This document shows, one piece after another, positions 56,658 to 64,000 of a stretch of DNA of 64,000 bases. Each line of letters starts with the position of its first letter. The stretch's first letter is position 1. Both the position numbers and the translations under genes were made by a program. Where the stretch lies: the NCBI GenBank assembly GCA_016934955.1, contig JAFGRY010000010.1, forward strand, positions 62,001 to 126,000. The letters are read 5' to 3'. The notes under the pieces are model-generated. The model was not told the DNA's origin. It saw nothing but the letters and a program-made list of their open reading frames with translations, and did not search any database. The stretch comes from a bacterium. Lineage in GTDB: Bacteria > Zhuqueibacterota > QNDG01 > JAGLOF01.

Positions 56658-57581
56658 TTAATATCCACGGATTCTGTCGACAGGATGGAGCATGGGAAGG
56701 CCTTCGGCAATTCTTTCATAATTTTCAGCGATCTGTGCCGTCACCGTCTCCGTGGCGGTGAGGGCCGAGACGTGCGGCGTGACAATGATTTCCGGACGTT
56801 TCCAGAACGGGTGATCGGGCGGCAGCGGTTCCTCCCGGAACACATCCAGGCAGGCGGCGCCCAGCATGCCCTTGTCCAACGCGTCGAGAAGATCGGCCTC
56901 GGCCAGGTGCGCGCCCCGGCCGGCATTGATCAGGCAGGATCCCCGTTTCATTGAAGCAAAGAGTGAATAATTGAGAATGCCTTCCGTCGCCGGCGTCAGC
57001 GGCAGCAGGCAGATGAGGTAGTCGGCGCCGGCGGTTATCGCGATCAGTCCCTCCGGGCCGGTATGACAGGAAACACCCGGCAGGGATTTGTCACCGGTGC
57101 TCCAGCCGGACACCTGAAATCCCAGTGCGGCGAATCCCCGGGCGACGGTCGAGCCGATCCTGCCGAGGCCGAGAATACCGACACGGGACGCGCGGGTATA
57201 GCGGTGCGGTTCCCAGCTCATGCGCCGCTGGCTCTCCCTGTATTCGTGAAACCGCCGCCTGTGCGCGATCACGACACCGACCAGGTACTCTCTGAGATCT
57301 TCCGCAAGTACCGGGTCGACGACCCGTGAGACCGGCACAGCAGCGGGGAGGGACCTGTCGGCCAGGATGTGGTCCACCCCGGCCCCGAAGGACATGACCC
57401 CCTTAAGGTTCGGGAATGTCCCCAGCTCCCCTTCCGGATGGTTCCAGGTGACGACAAAATCGATATCCTCCCGGGTTCCGGTCTCCGGCCAGATCCGGAC
57501 ATCGGCGCCGGGCAGGCGGGCCTCCAGGAGATCGGCGATGTTCGTCGGATTGCGTCCGGGGAGAATGAGAAGCATCGCCAT
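56658..57581 (-). CDS. D-2-hydroxyacid dehydrogenase, GhrA-like
   Basis: A 307-residue NAD(P)-dependent 2-hydroxyacid dehydrogenase. It has the Rossmann motif GILGLGRIGSTVA (GxGxxG), the conserved Arg in INAGRG, Glu in VFREEPLP and the catalytic His in IIVTPHVSALT. The short N-terminal domain and the SFGAGVDHIL motif fit glyoxylate/hydroxypyruvate reductase A. It reduces small 2-keto acids. The gap to DUF362 is 3 bases, and to the aldehyde dehydrogenase 19 bases. Confidence 0.87.
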   Translation of the reverse strand: MAMLLILPGRNPTNIADLLEARLPGADVRIWPETGTREDIDFVVTWNHPEGELGTFPNLKGVMSFGAGVDHILADRSLPAAVPVSRVVDPVLAEDLREYLVGVVIAHRRRFHEYRESQRRMSWEPHRYTRASRVGILGLGRIGSTVARGFAALGFQVSGWSTGDKSLPGVSCHTGPEGLIAITAGADYLICLLPLTPATEGILNYSLFASMKRGSCLINAGRGAHLAEADLLDALDKGMLGAACLDVFREEPLPPDHPFWKRPEIIVTPHVSALTATETVTAQIAENYERIAEGLPMLHPVDRIRGY

Positions 57582-57584
57582 GGA

Positions 57585-58871
57585 TCAGGTCCGTTTGCCG
57601 CTGTTGACCAGCCAGCCTTTGATTTTCTTCAGGGGGTAGGCGACAAAGCCGTCGATGATCAGGGACGGCCGCACCAGCGGCGCCAGCAGCAGCAGGTTCA
57701 CCATCATGTCCCAGACGATCCGTTTATGGGTGGGCGGACATCCGGCGATGACGATCTTCCTGCGACAGCTGACAGTCGTGGATGCCCGGGCGCAGTCGCC
57801 GATCAGCACCACGATCCGGTCCTCTATGTTCTCCGTCACTTTGCCGACGAGCACGGTGAGGCGGGGAAAACGCTTCAGCAGCTTCGGCTTGCGGTCCCTG
57901 ATCATGTGCAGCCAGTCCAAAAGGATTCCCTGACAGCCGCCCGTGCAGTAGGGCGTCCCGGAAACGATCCGGAAGTTGGACGGGAACCGGTCCACCGGAT
58001 AAAATCCGAAATCGAGATCCTTGACAATGGCGGCCGCCCGTTCCCGGGGATAATCCCCGGCAACCTCGATCTCTGAAAAGGAGGTGGGGCCGTATCCCCG
58101 GTCCATCGCTTCTTTAATGTGTTCGATCTTGAAGGGATCGAGACCGATGAGCCGGGCGCAGACCATGTCGTGGGCCACCGCGTTGGTCGAGACCGCGATC
58201 AGTCCGAAATCGACGCCTCCCTGGGTCATCTGGTTGCCCCCGTAAGAGAACCTGATGCCGTCGGTGACGATCAGATCGGGATTGGCCGCCTCCAGGATGT
58301 CCACGATCTTCTGCGGCAGCCGGTAATCGTGGAAGAGCATGCGCTCCCGGCTGTCCACCGTACCGATATTCAGCTTCAATGCCCCGGTATAGGCGTGGGC
58401 GAGCACATTGGTTTTCAATTTGGGAACGAAAATGAGAAAATCCCTGTCGGCCATCGCAGCCGTGAGGGTGAGATGTTTGTGCAGCCGGCCCTTTTCCAGG
58501 GTCACCACCTTCTGAGGATGCTCCTCCATGGCCCGCATGCGGACTCCCAGTTTCTTCAGCCGGCGGTAGCCGGCCCAGCGGTAGCCGCCGCCCGTTGTTA
58601 TCCCGAGACCCGACGCTTCCGAGATATCGATCCGCTCCACATCGTTCCCCGTTTCCCGGACCAGCCTGATGACCCCCTCGACCACCTCCGGCCGGGTGAA
58701 CCCGTCCGTGGCCACCCGGGGATGGGCCATGACCAGGTTGGGTTTGATGACGACTTTTCCGTAAGGGGGACGCGCCGGAGTCACATGGTCCAGCGCCGTT
58801 TTCAGCACCGAATGGATCGCCGCGGAATCGTAGGTATCACAGGCACCGAGATAGACCGGGTATGTCTTCAT
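57585..58871 (-). CDS. DUF362 domain-containing protein
   Basis: A 428-residue protein with the DUF362 core: KVVIKPNLVMAHPRVATDGF at the start, DISEASGLGITTGGGYRW, and FVPKLKTNVLAHAYTGALK. It also has ISVSTNAVAHD-like IAVSTNAVAHDMVCARLIGL. Several Cys near the C-terminus (YCTGGCQG, VLIGDCARAS) could bind a metal or cluster but do not form a clear ferredoxin motif. The function of DUF362 proteins is unsettled. Two dehydrogenase genes follow 3 and about 950 bases downstream in the same operon. Confidence 0.85.
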   Translation of the reverse strand: MKTYPVYLGACDTYDSAAIHSVLKTALDHVTPARPPYGKVVIKPNLVMAHPRVATDGFTRPEVVEGVIRLVRETGNDVERIDISEASGLGITTGGGYRWAGYRRLKKLGVRMRAMEEHPQKVVTLEKGRLHKHLTLTAAMADRDFLIFVPKLKTNVLAHAYTGALKLNIGTVDSRERMLFHDYRLPQKIVDILEAANPDLIVTDGIRFSYGGNQMTQGGVDFGLIAVSTNAVAHDMVCARLIGLDPFKIEHIKEAMDRGYGPTSFSEIEVAGDYPRERAAAIVKDLDFGFYPVDRFPSNFRIVSGTPYCTGGCQGILLDWLHMIRDRKPKLLKRFPRLTVLVGKVTENIEDRIVVLIGDCARASTTVSCRRKIVIAGCPPTHKRIVWDMMVNLLLLAPLVRPSLIIDGFVAYPLKKIKGWLVNSGKRT

Positions 58872-59051
58872 GATAACCTTGCCTCAGATTGTGGAAGGGG
58901 AATTGCTTCAAGATAAAAATTATGGTAACAATTGCAAGAGATTTAAACGGCCCCCCTCCGCAGTGCCGCCTTTGAAACGGGCAGGGGACCGCTGCGGGCC
59001 AGGGGGTTCCAGGCCGTGGGCGATATTTTGTTGTCTCTTTTCATATTTTTC

Positions 59052-59080
59052 TTGACTTATGTATGCAGTTTTTGTATGTT
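59052..59080 (+). promoter_or_regulatory. hisLp: Sigma-70-type promoter of the his operon
   Basis: TTGACT (59052-59057), exactly 17 bases, TATGTT (59075-59080). Transcription would start near 59087, about 27 bases before the first leader ATG. The promoter faces the divergent DUF362 gene, and the 180 bases between it and that gene hold nothing else recognised. Confidence 0.75.
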
Positions 59081-59113
59081 GTTCCACGGCAAAAAACGAG
59101 ACCAGGTAATACA

Positions 59114-59182
59114 ATGAGCGGAATGTATTCAACAATTTTCGATATCGATCATCATCACCGTGATTCGTTCATGCACCGGTGA
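59114..59182 (+). CDS. hisL1: His leader peptide 1 (22 residues)
   Basis: An ATG-TGA frame encoding MSGMYSTIFDIDHHHRDSFMHR. Three adjacent His codons (59150-59158) and a fourth near the end place four His codons in 22. It has an AGG-type ribosome site (ACCAGG at about 59100). A perfect terminator follows 24 bases later. In his operons, ribosome stalling at His codons under starvation disrupts terminator folding. The pairing ACCGGT (59175-59180) with GCCGGT (59209-59214) would give an antiterminator. Too short for ordinary gene finding. Confidence 0.82.
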   Translation: MSGMYSTIFDIDHHHRDSFMHR

Positions 59183-59206
59183 CCTGTGATATATAGCTGT
59201 TTCCAA

Positions 59207-59235
59207 GGGCCGGTAACCGCACCGGCCCTTTTTTT
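59207..59235 (+). terminator. His attenuator terminator 1
   Basis: GGGCCGGT (59207-59214), loop AACCGC, ACCGGCCC (59221-59228), then seven T (59229-59235). A perfect 8-bp stem placed between the two leader peptides. Confidence 0.9.
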
Positions 59236-59250
59236 ATTCAGGAACGATTT

Positions 59251-59340
59251 ATGACCAGATGCATCTCAATCTTCGCCGTCGCCGGCACCAGTCATGGCCA
59301 TCATCATACCGAAGATGACCCCTGGAGGCGTACGCGTTGA
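59251..59340 (+). CDS. hisL2: His leader peptide 2 (29 residues)
   Basis: An ATG-TGA frame encoding MTRCISIFAVAGTSHGHHHT, then EDDPWRRTR. It has HGHHH (four His codons within five) at about 59293-59307, and AGGAA 7 bases before the ATG, right after the first terminator. A second terminator begins 28 bases later. GAGGCG at 59325-59330 is the exact complement of CGCCTC at 59372-59377 in that terminator, so it could form an antiterminator when a ribosome stalls at the His codons. This makes a second complete attenuator unit. Confidence 0.82.
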   Translation: MTRCISIFAVAGTSHGHHHTEDDPWRRTR

Positions 59341-59367
59341 TACCGGCAGAATGACCCACTCGGACAA

Positions 59368-59395
59368 GGCCCGCCTCAGGCGGGCCTTTTTTTTT
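59368..59395 (+). terminator. His attenuator terminator 2
   Basis: GGCCCGCC (59368-59375), loop TCA, GGCGGGCC (59379-59386), then nine T (59387-59395). Two A bases before it lengthen the stem. The hisG ribosome site (GGAG) follows 4 bases after the T-run. Confidence 0.92.
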
Positions 59396-59413
59396 CACAT
59401 GGAGAAAGAATCG

Positions 59414-60277
59414 ATGAAAACGAACCCGTTGAAACTGGCCGTACAGAACAAGGGGCGGCTCAGCGAAAAATCACTGCATCTCATCAGATCCTGCGGCATC
59501 GATGTGGAAGCGGATCCGCGGCTGCTGATATCGGCGGCGGCAAATTTTCCCCTGGAACTGCTCTTCCTCAGAGATGACGACATTCCCGATTATGTCGCCG
59601 ACGGTGTCGCAGACGCCGGTATCGTCGGCAGGAATGAAGTCGATGAGCGGGGCGCCGATGTCGAGCTCGTGAAAGACCTGAAATTCTGCGGCTGCCGCCT
59701 CTCTCTGGCGGTCCCCGAAGACCGTCCGTTTCAGTCGGTGGCCGACCTGGATGGCACCCGGATCGCCACCTCCTATCCCCGGATTCTGCGGAACGCGCTT
59801 GCCGGATACAACATTTCGGCCGACATCCACGTCCTCGCCGGCTCGGTCGAGATCGCGCCGGCCATCGGACTGACCGACGCGGTCTTCGATATCGTCGGCA
59901 GCGGCGGCACGCTCCGCCGTAACGGGCTGAAAGAGGCGGCCGTGCTCTATCGCTCATCGGCGGTGCTCATCGAACACAGGCATCTCGATGAGGAAAAGAG
60001 CGCCCTTCTCAGCCGTCTCCTGCTGCGCATAGAGGCGGTGATGCGGGCGGCTGACACCAAATACATACTTCTCAACGCCCCGGACAGGGCCCTGGATGAG
60101 ATTGTCCGGCTCATTCCGGGTATGAAAAGCCCCACCGTCACGCCTCTGGCCGCTCCCGGCTGGAGCTCACTGCAGTCGGTGGTCCCGGAAGACGCGTTCT
60201 GGCATGTCATCGAACAGCTGAAAGCCATGGGTGCCCAGGGCATCCTGGTGGTGCCGATTGAAAAAATGGTCTACTAA
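59414..60277 (+). CDS. hisG: ATP phosphoribosyltransferase, long form
   Basis: The ATG at 59414 (GGAGA 9-13 bases upstream) gives 287 residues starting MKTNPLKLAVQNKGRLSEKS, the usual long-form length. An in-frame ATG at 59294 would begin inside the second leader and is rejected. The catalytic half has YVADGVADAGIVGRNEV and DIVGSGGTLRRNGLKE. The C-terminal ACT-like regulatory domain (about 215-287) binds histidine for feedback inhibition. It makes the first committed step, PRPP plus ATP to phosphoribosyl-ATP. Transcription passes two attenuators. Confidence 0.96.
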   Translation: MKTNPLKLAVQNKGRLSEKSLHLIRSCGIDVEADPRLLISAAANFPLELLFLRDDDIPDYVADGVADAGIVGRNEVDERGADVELVKDLKFCGCRLSLAVPEDRPFQSVADLDGTRIATSYPRILRNALAGYNISADIHVLAGSVEIAPAIGLTDAVFDIVGSGGTLRRNGLKEAAVLYRSSAVLIEHRHLDEEKSALLSRLLLRIEAVMRAADTKYILLNAPDRALDEIVRLIPGMKSPTVTPLAAPGWSSLQSVVPEDAFWHVIEQLKAMGAQGILVVPIEKMVY

Positions 60278-60291
60278 TGAAGGAGATGTCA

Positions 60292-61593
60292 ATGATCCAA
60301 TGGTATCGATGCGGTTCGGCCCGGGAAGCGGCCGCGCTGCTGCAGCGGAGCGGGGAGCCCGGTTCCGCGTGTCAGGAAACGGTAGCCCGGGTTTTTCAGG
60401 AAGTCGGAGCGCGGGGTGACGCGGCCCTGCGGGATCTGAGTGAAGCCTTCGACTCCGTCCGTCCTCGGGAGATCCGCGTGTCACGCGCGGAGATGGAGGC
60501 AGCCGCGGCCCGACTGCCGGAACCGGTGCGGCGGGCGGTGCTGGAGGCCTCCCGCACTATTGAACGGTTTCACCGGTCGCGCAGCGGGCGGACCCCGGCC
60601 GTGGAAACCGCTCCGGGAGTCACCTGCTGGAAGCGGACCGTACCGCTGGAGCGGGCGGGGCTCTATGTTCCCGGCGGCACTGCCCCGCTCTTCTCCAGTG
60701 TGCTCATGCTGGCGGTTCCCGCCCGCATCGCCGGCTGCAGACAGATATCCCTCTGCACTCCGCCGGGACCGGACGGCGGGGTGAACCCCGCGATCCTCTA
60801 TGCGGCCGGGATCAGCGGCATTCAGGATGTATACCGTATCGGCGGCGCCCAGGCAATCGCGGCCATGTGCCTCGGCACTGAAACCGTACCGAAAGCGGAC
60901 AAACTCTTCGGCCCCGGCAACCGCTATGTCACCGCGGCAAAAATAGCGGCGTTCTCCCGGGGAACCGCCATCGATATGCCGGCCGGACCCTCTGAAGTGA
61001 TGGTGATCGCAGACGAAACCGCGGTACCCTCGTTTGTCGCGGCCGACTTGCTCAGTCAGGCCGAACACGACCGGGAGAGTCAGGCGGTCCTGGTGACAAC
61101 GGCGCCGGCGGTGCTCGAACAGACCCGCCGGGAGCTGGCAAAACAGATCTCATCCCTCGGAAGACGGGATATCATCGAATGCGCACTGCGGAACAGTATG
61201 CTGATTCTCGTGCCGGAGCGGGCCGACCTTCTCCGTGTCAGCGACCTCTACGCTCCGGAACACCTGATCATCTGCACCCATGACGCGCCGCGGCTGGCGG
61301 AACAGGTGCGGCATGCCGGTTCCGTATTTATCGGCAACTACAGTCCGGAAGCGGCGGGCGACTACTGTTCGGGCACCAATCACACGCTGCCCACCGGCGG
61401 ATACGCCCGCTCTTTCAGCGGTCTCTCGGTTGACAGTTTCTGCAAGGATATCACGTTTCAGCAGCTGTCTCCCCGCGGGCTTGCCGGGCTTGCCCGCACC
61501 ATCGATACCATGGCGAACGCCGAGGGCCTGACCGCCCATGCCCGGGCGGTCTCTATCCGCATGGAATATTCCACGGGAGGAACCGGCCTGTGA
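60292..61593 (+). CDS. hisD: Histidinol dehydrogenase
   Basis: The ATG at 60292 with AAGGAG 6 bases upstream gives 433 residues. Earlier ATGs at 60277 and 60286 lack room for the site. It has GLYVPGGTAPLFSSVLML, the metal/active-site region RIGGAQAIAAM, FGPGNRYVTAAK, DMPAGPSEVMVIAD and AEHDRESQAVLVTT, and the C-terminal region with GTNHTLPTGGYAR. A zinc enzyme that oxidises L-histidinol to histidine in two NAD steps. Its first bases lie within the end of hisG. Confidence 0.97.
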   Translation: MIQWYRCGSAREAAALLQRSGEPGSACQETVARVFQEVGARGDAALRDLSEAFDSVRPREIRVSRAEMEAAAARLPEPVRRAVLEASRTIERFHRSRSGRTPAVETAPGVTCWKRTVPLERAGLYVPGGTAPLFSSVLMLAVPARIAGCRQISLCTPPGPDGGVNPAILYAAGISGIQDVYRIGGAQAIAAMCLGTETVPKADKLFGPGNRYVTAAKIAAFSRGTAIDMPAGPSEVMVIADETAVPSFVAADLLSQAEHDRESQAVLVTTAPAVLEQTRRELAKQISSLGRRDIIECALRNSMLILVPERADLLRVSDLYAPEHLIICTHDAPRLAEQVRHAGSVFIGNYSPEAAGDYCSGTNHTLPTGGYARSFSGLSVDSFCKDITFQQLSPRGLAGLARTIDTMANAEGLTAHARAVSIRMEYSTGGTGL

Positions 61594-62666
61594 AACAGAA
61601 ATACAATCCCGACCCTGTCCTGGTGGTCCGTGAGCATCTTCGCTCGCTGGTTCCCTGCCGGCCGGCGCGAAGCGGCCGGCATGAGCGCGGTTCCATTCTG
61701 CTCGACGCCAATGAAAACGCCTTCGGCACACCCGGCGGATTGTGCTACAATCGCTACCCTGACCCGTCGGCCGACGAGCTGAGGACCGCGATCGCAGGCA
61801 TGCTCGGCCTCGATGCCTCCGCCGTCATCGCCGGCAACGGCAGCGATGAAATTATCGATCTGCTCTTCAGGGCCTGCTGTGAACCGGGGAAAGACGAGGC
61901 CGCGGTGATCACGCCCTCATATGGCATGTACGGCATTCTCGCCGCGATTCACGGTGCAGGAACGGTTGAGATCCCCCTTGACCGCCGTTTTGACCTGGAC
62001 CTGGACAGGACGCTCGATCTGCTGGCCCGGAGGACCCGTCTGAAGCTGCTTTTCCTCTGTTCCCCGAATAATCCAACCGGGAACCTGCTCTCCGCCGATG
62101 CGGTGACGGCCCTTGCCGCCGCGTTTCAGGGCATCACCGTCGTGGATGAGGCATACATCGACTTCGCATCCGGCCCGGGCCTGCTCGGGGCCCTGGGCGC
62201 CCATTCACGGCTCTTTCTCATCAGGACCCTGTCCAAGGCCTGGGGCCTGGCCGGTATTCGGGTTGGGTTCGGCATCGGCGATCCCCGCCTGGTTCGTATT
62301 CTCAACCGCATCAGACTGCCCTACAACCTCGGAACACCCGCCCAGACGGCGGCACTGCATGCGATGCACCACGCGGACGACAAAGAACGGATGATCGGCG
62401 CCATCATCGCGGAGCGGAACCGGCTCGCCGCCGCGCTGCAACGATCGGCTTCCGTCCGGCATGTCTATCCATCGGATGCCAATTTCATCCTCATCAGGAC
62501 AGGTGACGCCGACGCCCTGCACGCCTACCTGCGCGGCCGGGGCATCGTTGTCCGGAACCGCTCGCGGCTGCCCGGCTGCGGGAACTGTCTGCGGATCAGC
62601 GTCGGCACACCTGCCGAGAACGATGCGCTGCTGCGATGTCTGAATGACTGGGAGGATCTGCCATGA
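61590..62666 (+). CDS. hisC: Histidinol-phosphate aminotransferase
   Basis: The GTG at 61590 overlaps the hisD stop, with GGGAGG upstream. A 358-residue fold type I aminotransferase, with LDANENAFGTPGG and AGNGSDEIIDLLFRACC, then CSPNNPTGN and VVDEAYIDF. The PLP lysine is K216 in TLSKAWGLAGIRVG, and the C-terminal Arg is in CLRISVGTPAEN. It converts imidazole-acetol phosphate to histidinol phosphate. It overlaps hisB at the downstream end. Confidence 0.96.
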   Translation: MKQKYNPDPVLVVREHLRSLVPCRPARSGRHERGSILLDANENAFGTPGGLCYNRYPDPSADELRTAIAGMLGLDASAVIAGNGSDEIIDLLFRACCEPGKDEAAVITPSYGMYGILAAIHGAGTVEIPLDRRFDLDLDRTLDLLARRTRLKLLFLCSPNNPTGNLLSADAVTALAAAFQGITVVDEAYIDFASGPGLLGALGAHSRLFLIRTLSKAWGLAGIRVGFGIGDPRLVRILNRIRLPYNLGTPAQTAALHAMHHADDKERMIGAIIAERNRLAAALQRSASVRHVYPSDANFILIRTGDADALHAYLRGRGIVVRNRSRLPGCGNCLRISVGTPAENDALLRCLNDWEDLP

Positions 62667-63763
62667 AGAAAGCGCTCTTTCTCGATCGGGACGGGACCAT
62701 CATCGTTGAACCGCCTGAAGACCGGCAGGTTGACAGTCTCGAAAAACTCCGGTTCCTGCCCGGCGTCATCCTCGCCCTGTATGCGCTCAGGCATGAAACA
62801 CCCTTCACCCTGGTTATGGTGTCGAATCAGGACGGCCTCGGCACCGCGGCCTTTCCGGAAGCGTCCTTTTCAGCGCCCCATGAAAAAATGCTCGACATTC
62901 TCAAAGGCGAAGGGATCGATTTTGATGACATCCTCATCGATCCTTCGCTTCCGCGGGAGGGATCGCCCAACCGGAAACCCGGCATCGGCATGATGGAACG
63001 GTACCGCGGCGGCGACTACGACATGGAGCACTCCTGGGTGATCGGCGACCGGGAGACCGATGTTCAGTTTGCCCGGAATCTCGGCTGCAACGCCATGCTG
63101 ATTGGAACGTCCCGCTCCGCTGAAGCGCCGGATTTCCACGCTCCCGACTGGCCGACCGCCGCGCGGTTTCTGCTCGGCCGCAGCAGGACGGTGACCCTGC
63201 GCCGGAAAACCGCTGAAACGGATATTCAGCTTGTCCTCAATCCCGACGGGCGGGGAGAGACGGCGGTGAGCACCGGCATCGGATTTTTCGATCATATGCT
63301 GGAACAGCTGGGGTTTCACTCGGGATGTGATCTGCAGCTGACAGCGACCGGCGACCTGCACGTCGATGAACACCATACGATAGAGGATACAGCCCTGGTC
63401 CTGGGAGAAGCCTTCCGCCGCAGCCTCACTGAATACGGGTCAGTCGGGCGGTACGGTTTTTACCTGCCCATGGATGAGAGCAGCTGCCGCGCGGCCATCG
63501 ACCTCTCGGGCAGACCCTGCCTCGTCTGGCACGCGCCCTTCCGCCGGGAAACAATCGGAGGAATTCCCGTTGAGATGTTCAGGCACTTTTTCAAATCATT
63601 CTCGGACGCCTGTCGCTGCACGCTTCATATTCATGCCGAGGGAGAAAACGGGCACCATATAATAGAAAGTATTTTCAAAGCCGCGGCCCGCTCCCTGCGG
63701 ACCGCTCTTTCCCGAAATCCCGGCGGAGGAATCCCGCCCTCAACCAAAGGAGTGCTGAGCTGA
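62663..63763 (+). CDS. hisB: Bifunctional histidinol-phosphatase/imidazoleglycerol-phosphate dehydratase
   Basis: A 366-residue fused HisB. Residues about 1-165 are a HAD phosphatase with D8 and D10 in FLDRDGT, SNQDGLG and GDRETDVQFA. Residues about 175-366 are the dehydratase, with TGIGFFDHMLEQLGFHSG and HVDEHHTIEDTAL (metal-binding His). The C-terminal half has HHIIESIFKAAAR. It carries out steps 6 and 8 of histidine synthesis. The fusion is typical of Gammaproteobacteria and some Bacteroidota. It overlaps hisC by 4 bases and hisH follows directly. Confidence 0.97.
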   Translation: MKKALFLDRDGTIIVEPPEDRQVDSLEKLRFLPGVILALYALRHETPFTLVMVSNQDGLGTAAFPEASFSAPHEKMLDILKGEGIDFDDILIDPSLPREGSPNRKPGIGMMERYRGGDYDMEHSWVIGDRETDVQFARNLGCNAMLIGTSRSAEAPDFHAPDWPTAARFLLGRSRTVTLRRKTAETDIQLVLNPDGRGETAVSTGIGFFDHMLEQLGFHSGCDLQLTATGDLHVDEHHTIEDTALVLGEAFRRSLTEYGSVGRYGFYLPMDESSCRAAIDLSGRPCLVWHAPFRRETIGGIPVEMFRHFFKSFSDACRCTLHIHAEGENGHHIIESIFKAAARSLRTALSRNPGGGIPPSTKGVLS

Positions 63764-64000
63764 ATGAACATTGTCATTATCGAATACAATGGCGGCAACA
63801 CCCGCTCGGTGCAGTTCGCTCTGCAGCGCATCGGGTTCCCGAAGACGGTGATCAGTGATGATCCGACCGTGATTCTGCAGGCGGACAGAGTGATCTTTCC
63901 GGGAGTTGGTGAGGCCTCATCCGCCATGCGGCGGCTGCGCTCCCTCCGCATTGACCGGATTATTCCAGACCTGAAACAGCCGGTGCTGGGCATCTGCCTC
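63764..64000 (+). CDS. hisH: Imidazole glycerol phosphate synthase glutaminase subunit (partial)
   Basis: The first 79 residues are present, the rest lies beyond the window. The start MNIVIIEYNGGNTRSVQFAL and the motif RVIFPGVGEASSAM are typical of HisH. The frame reaches PVLGICL, just before the catalytic Cys pair's conserved G. HisH releases ammonia from glutamine for HisF. The ATG begins right after the hisB stop, giving the enteric gene order hisGDCBH. Confidence 0.93.
   Translation, partial: MNIVIIEYNGGNTRSVQFALQRIGFPKTVISDDPTVILQADRVIFPGVGEASSAMRRLRSLRIDRIIPDLKQPVLGICL

Noticed and set aside
59294-59413. Upstream start for hisG inside the leader
   Set aside because: It would read through the second leader peptide and terminator; the ATG at 59414 has a good ribosome site and gives the usual HisG length.

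Overview
The window is G+C-rich bacterial chromosome with a dense gene layout, mostly on the minus strand from about 0.3 to 33.6 kb and 41 to 58.9 kb. It carries the Bat (Bacteroides aerotolerance) genes, a PorV-like porin fused to OmpA domains, secreted proteins ending in FlgD/type IX-like C-terminal domains (one with the NYPNPFNP signature), many secreted peptidases, and a his operon with fused hisB. Together these point to a Gram-negative member of the FCB group (Bacteroidota/Fibrobacterota-like or a related candidate phylum). The exact phylum is inference. No rRNA, tRNA or CRISPR was recognised.

Layout. 1-243 is the tail of a plus-strand gene ending in a membrane helix. 347-11595 (minus) is an enlarged MoxR/Bat operon: TPR lipoprotein, BatD-like protein, MoxR ATPase, DUF58, TPR/SurA-like lipoprotein, second BatD-like protein, BatA, BatB, BatC, BatD, BatE. 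A terminator-like attenuator lies just before its second gene. 11651-18344 (minus) is the chaperone block grpE-dnaJ-fmdB-dnaK-clpB, preceded by a well-matched sigma-54 promoter. 18661-21649 holds an HtrA protease with an odd catalytic residue, a YugP-type zinc protease and a small envelope protein with its own sigma-54-type promoter. 21959-27395 holds a large PorV/OmpA protein and a VWA protein with a sorting-type C-terminus.

27.7-50.1 kb is rich in exported hydrolases: DPP-IV-type S9, M28, S9C, a second S9-like hydrolase, C10 and M14. Interleaved are an outer-membrane protein, a ToxR-like one-component regulator with a beta-propeller, a phosphoesterase, a zinc-ribbon protein, a response regulator and trehalose synthase TreT. 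A RAYT transposase sits at 40.1-40.7 kb inside a cluster of palindromic repeats, with 31-bp identical inverted copies on each side.

50.4-54.9 kb is a two-gene signalling operon: a Ser/Thr kinase with TPRs, then a GAF-sigma-54 activator. 55.1-58.9 kb is a DUF362/2-hydroxyacid dehydrogenase/aldehyde dehydrogenase operon.

59.05-64.0 kb (plus) is the his operon hisGDCBH, cut by the window edge. Its 5' leader encodes two successive His-rich leader peptides, each followed by an intrinsic terminator. This tandem attenuator is the most striking feature of the window. The sigma-54 promoters, the sigma-54 activator and the attenuator before the bat genes suggest much layered regulation, but the links between them are inferred.
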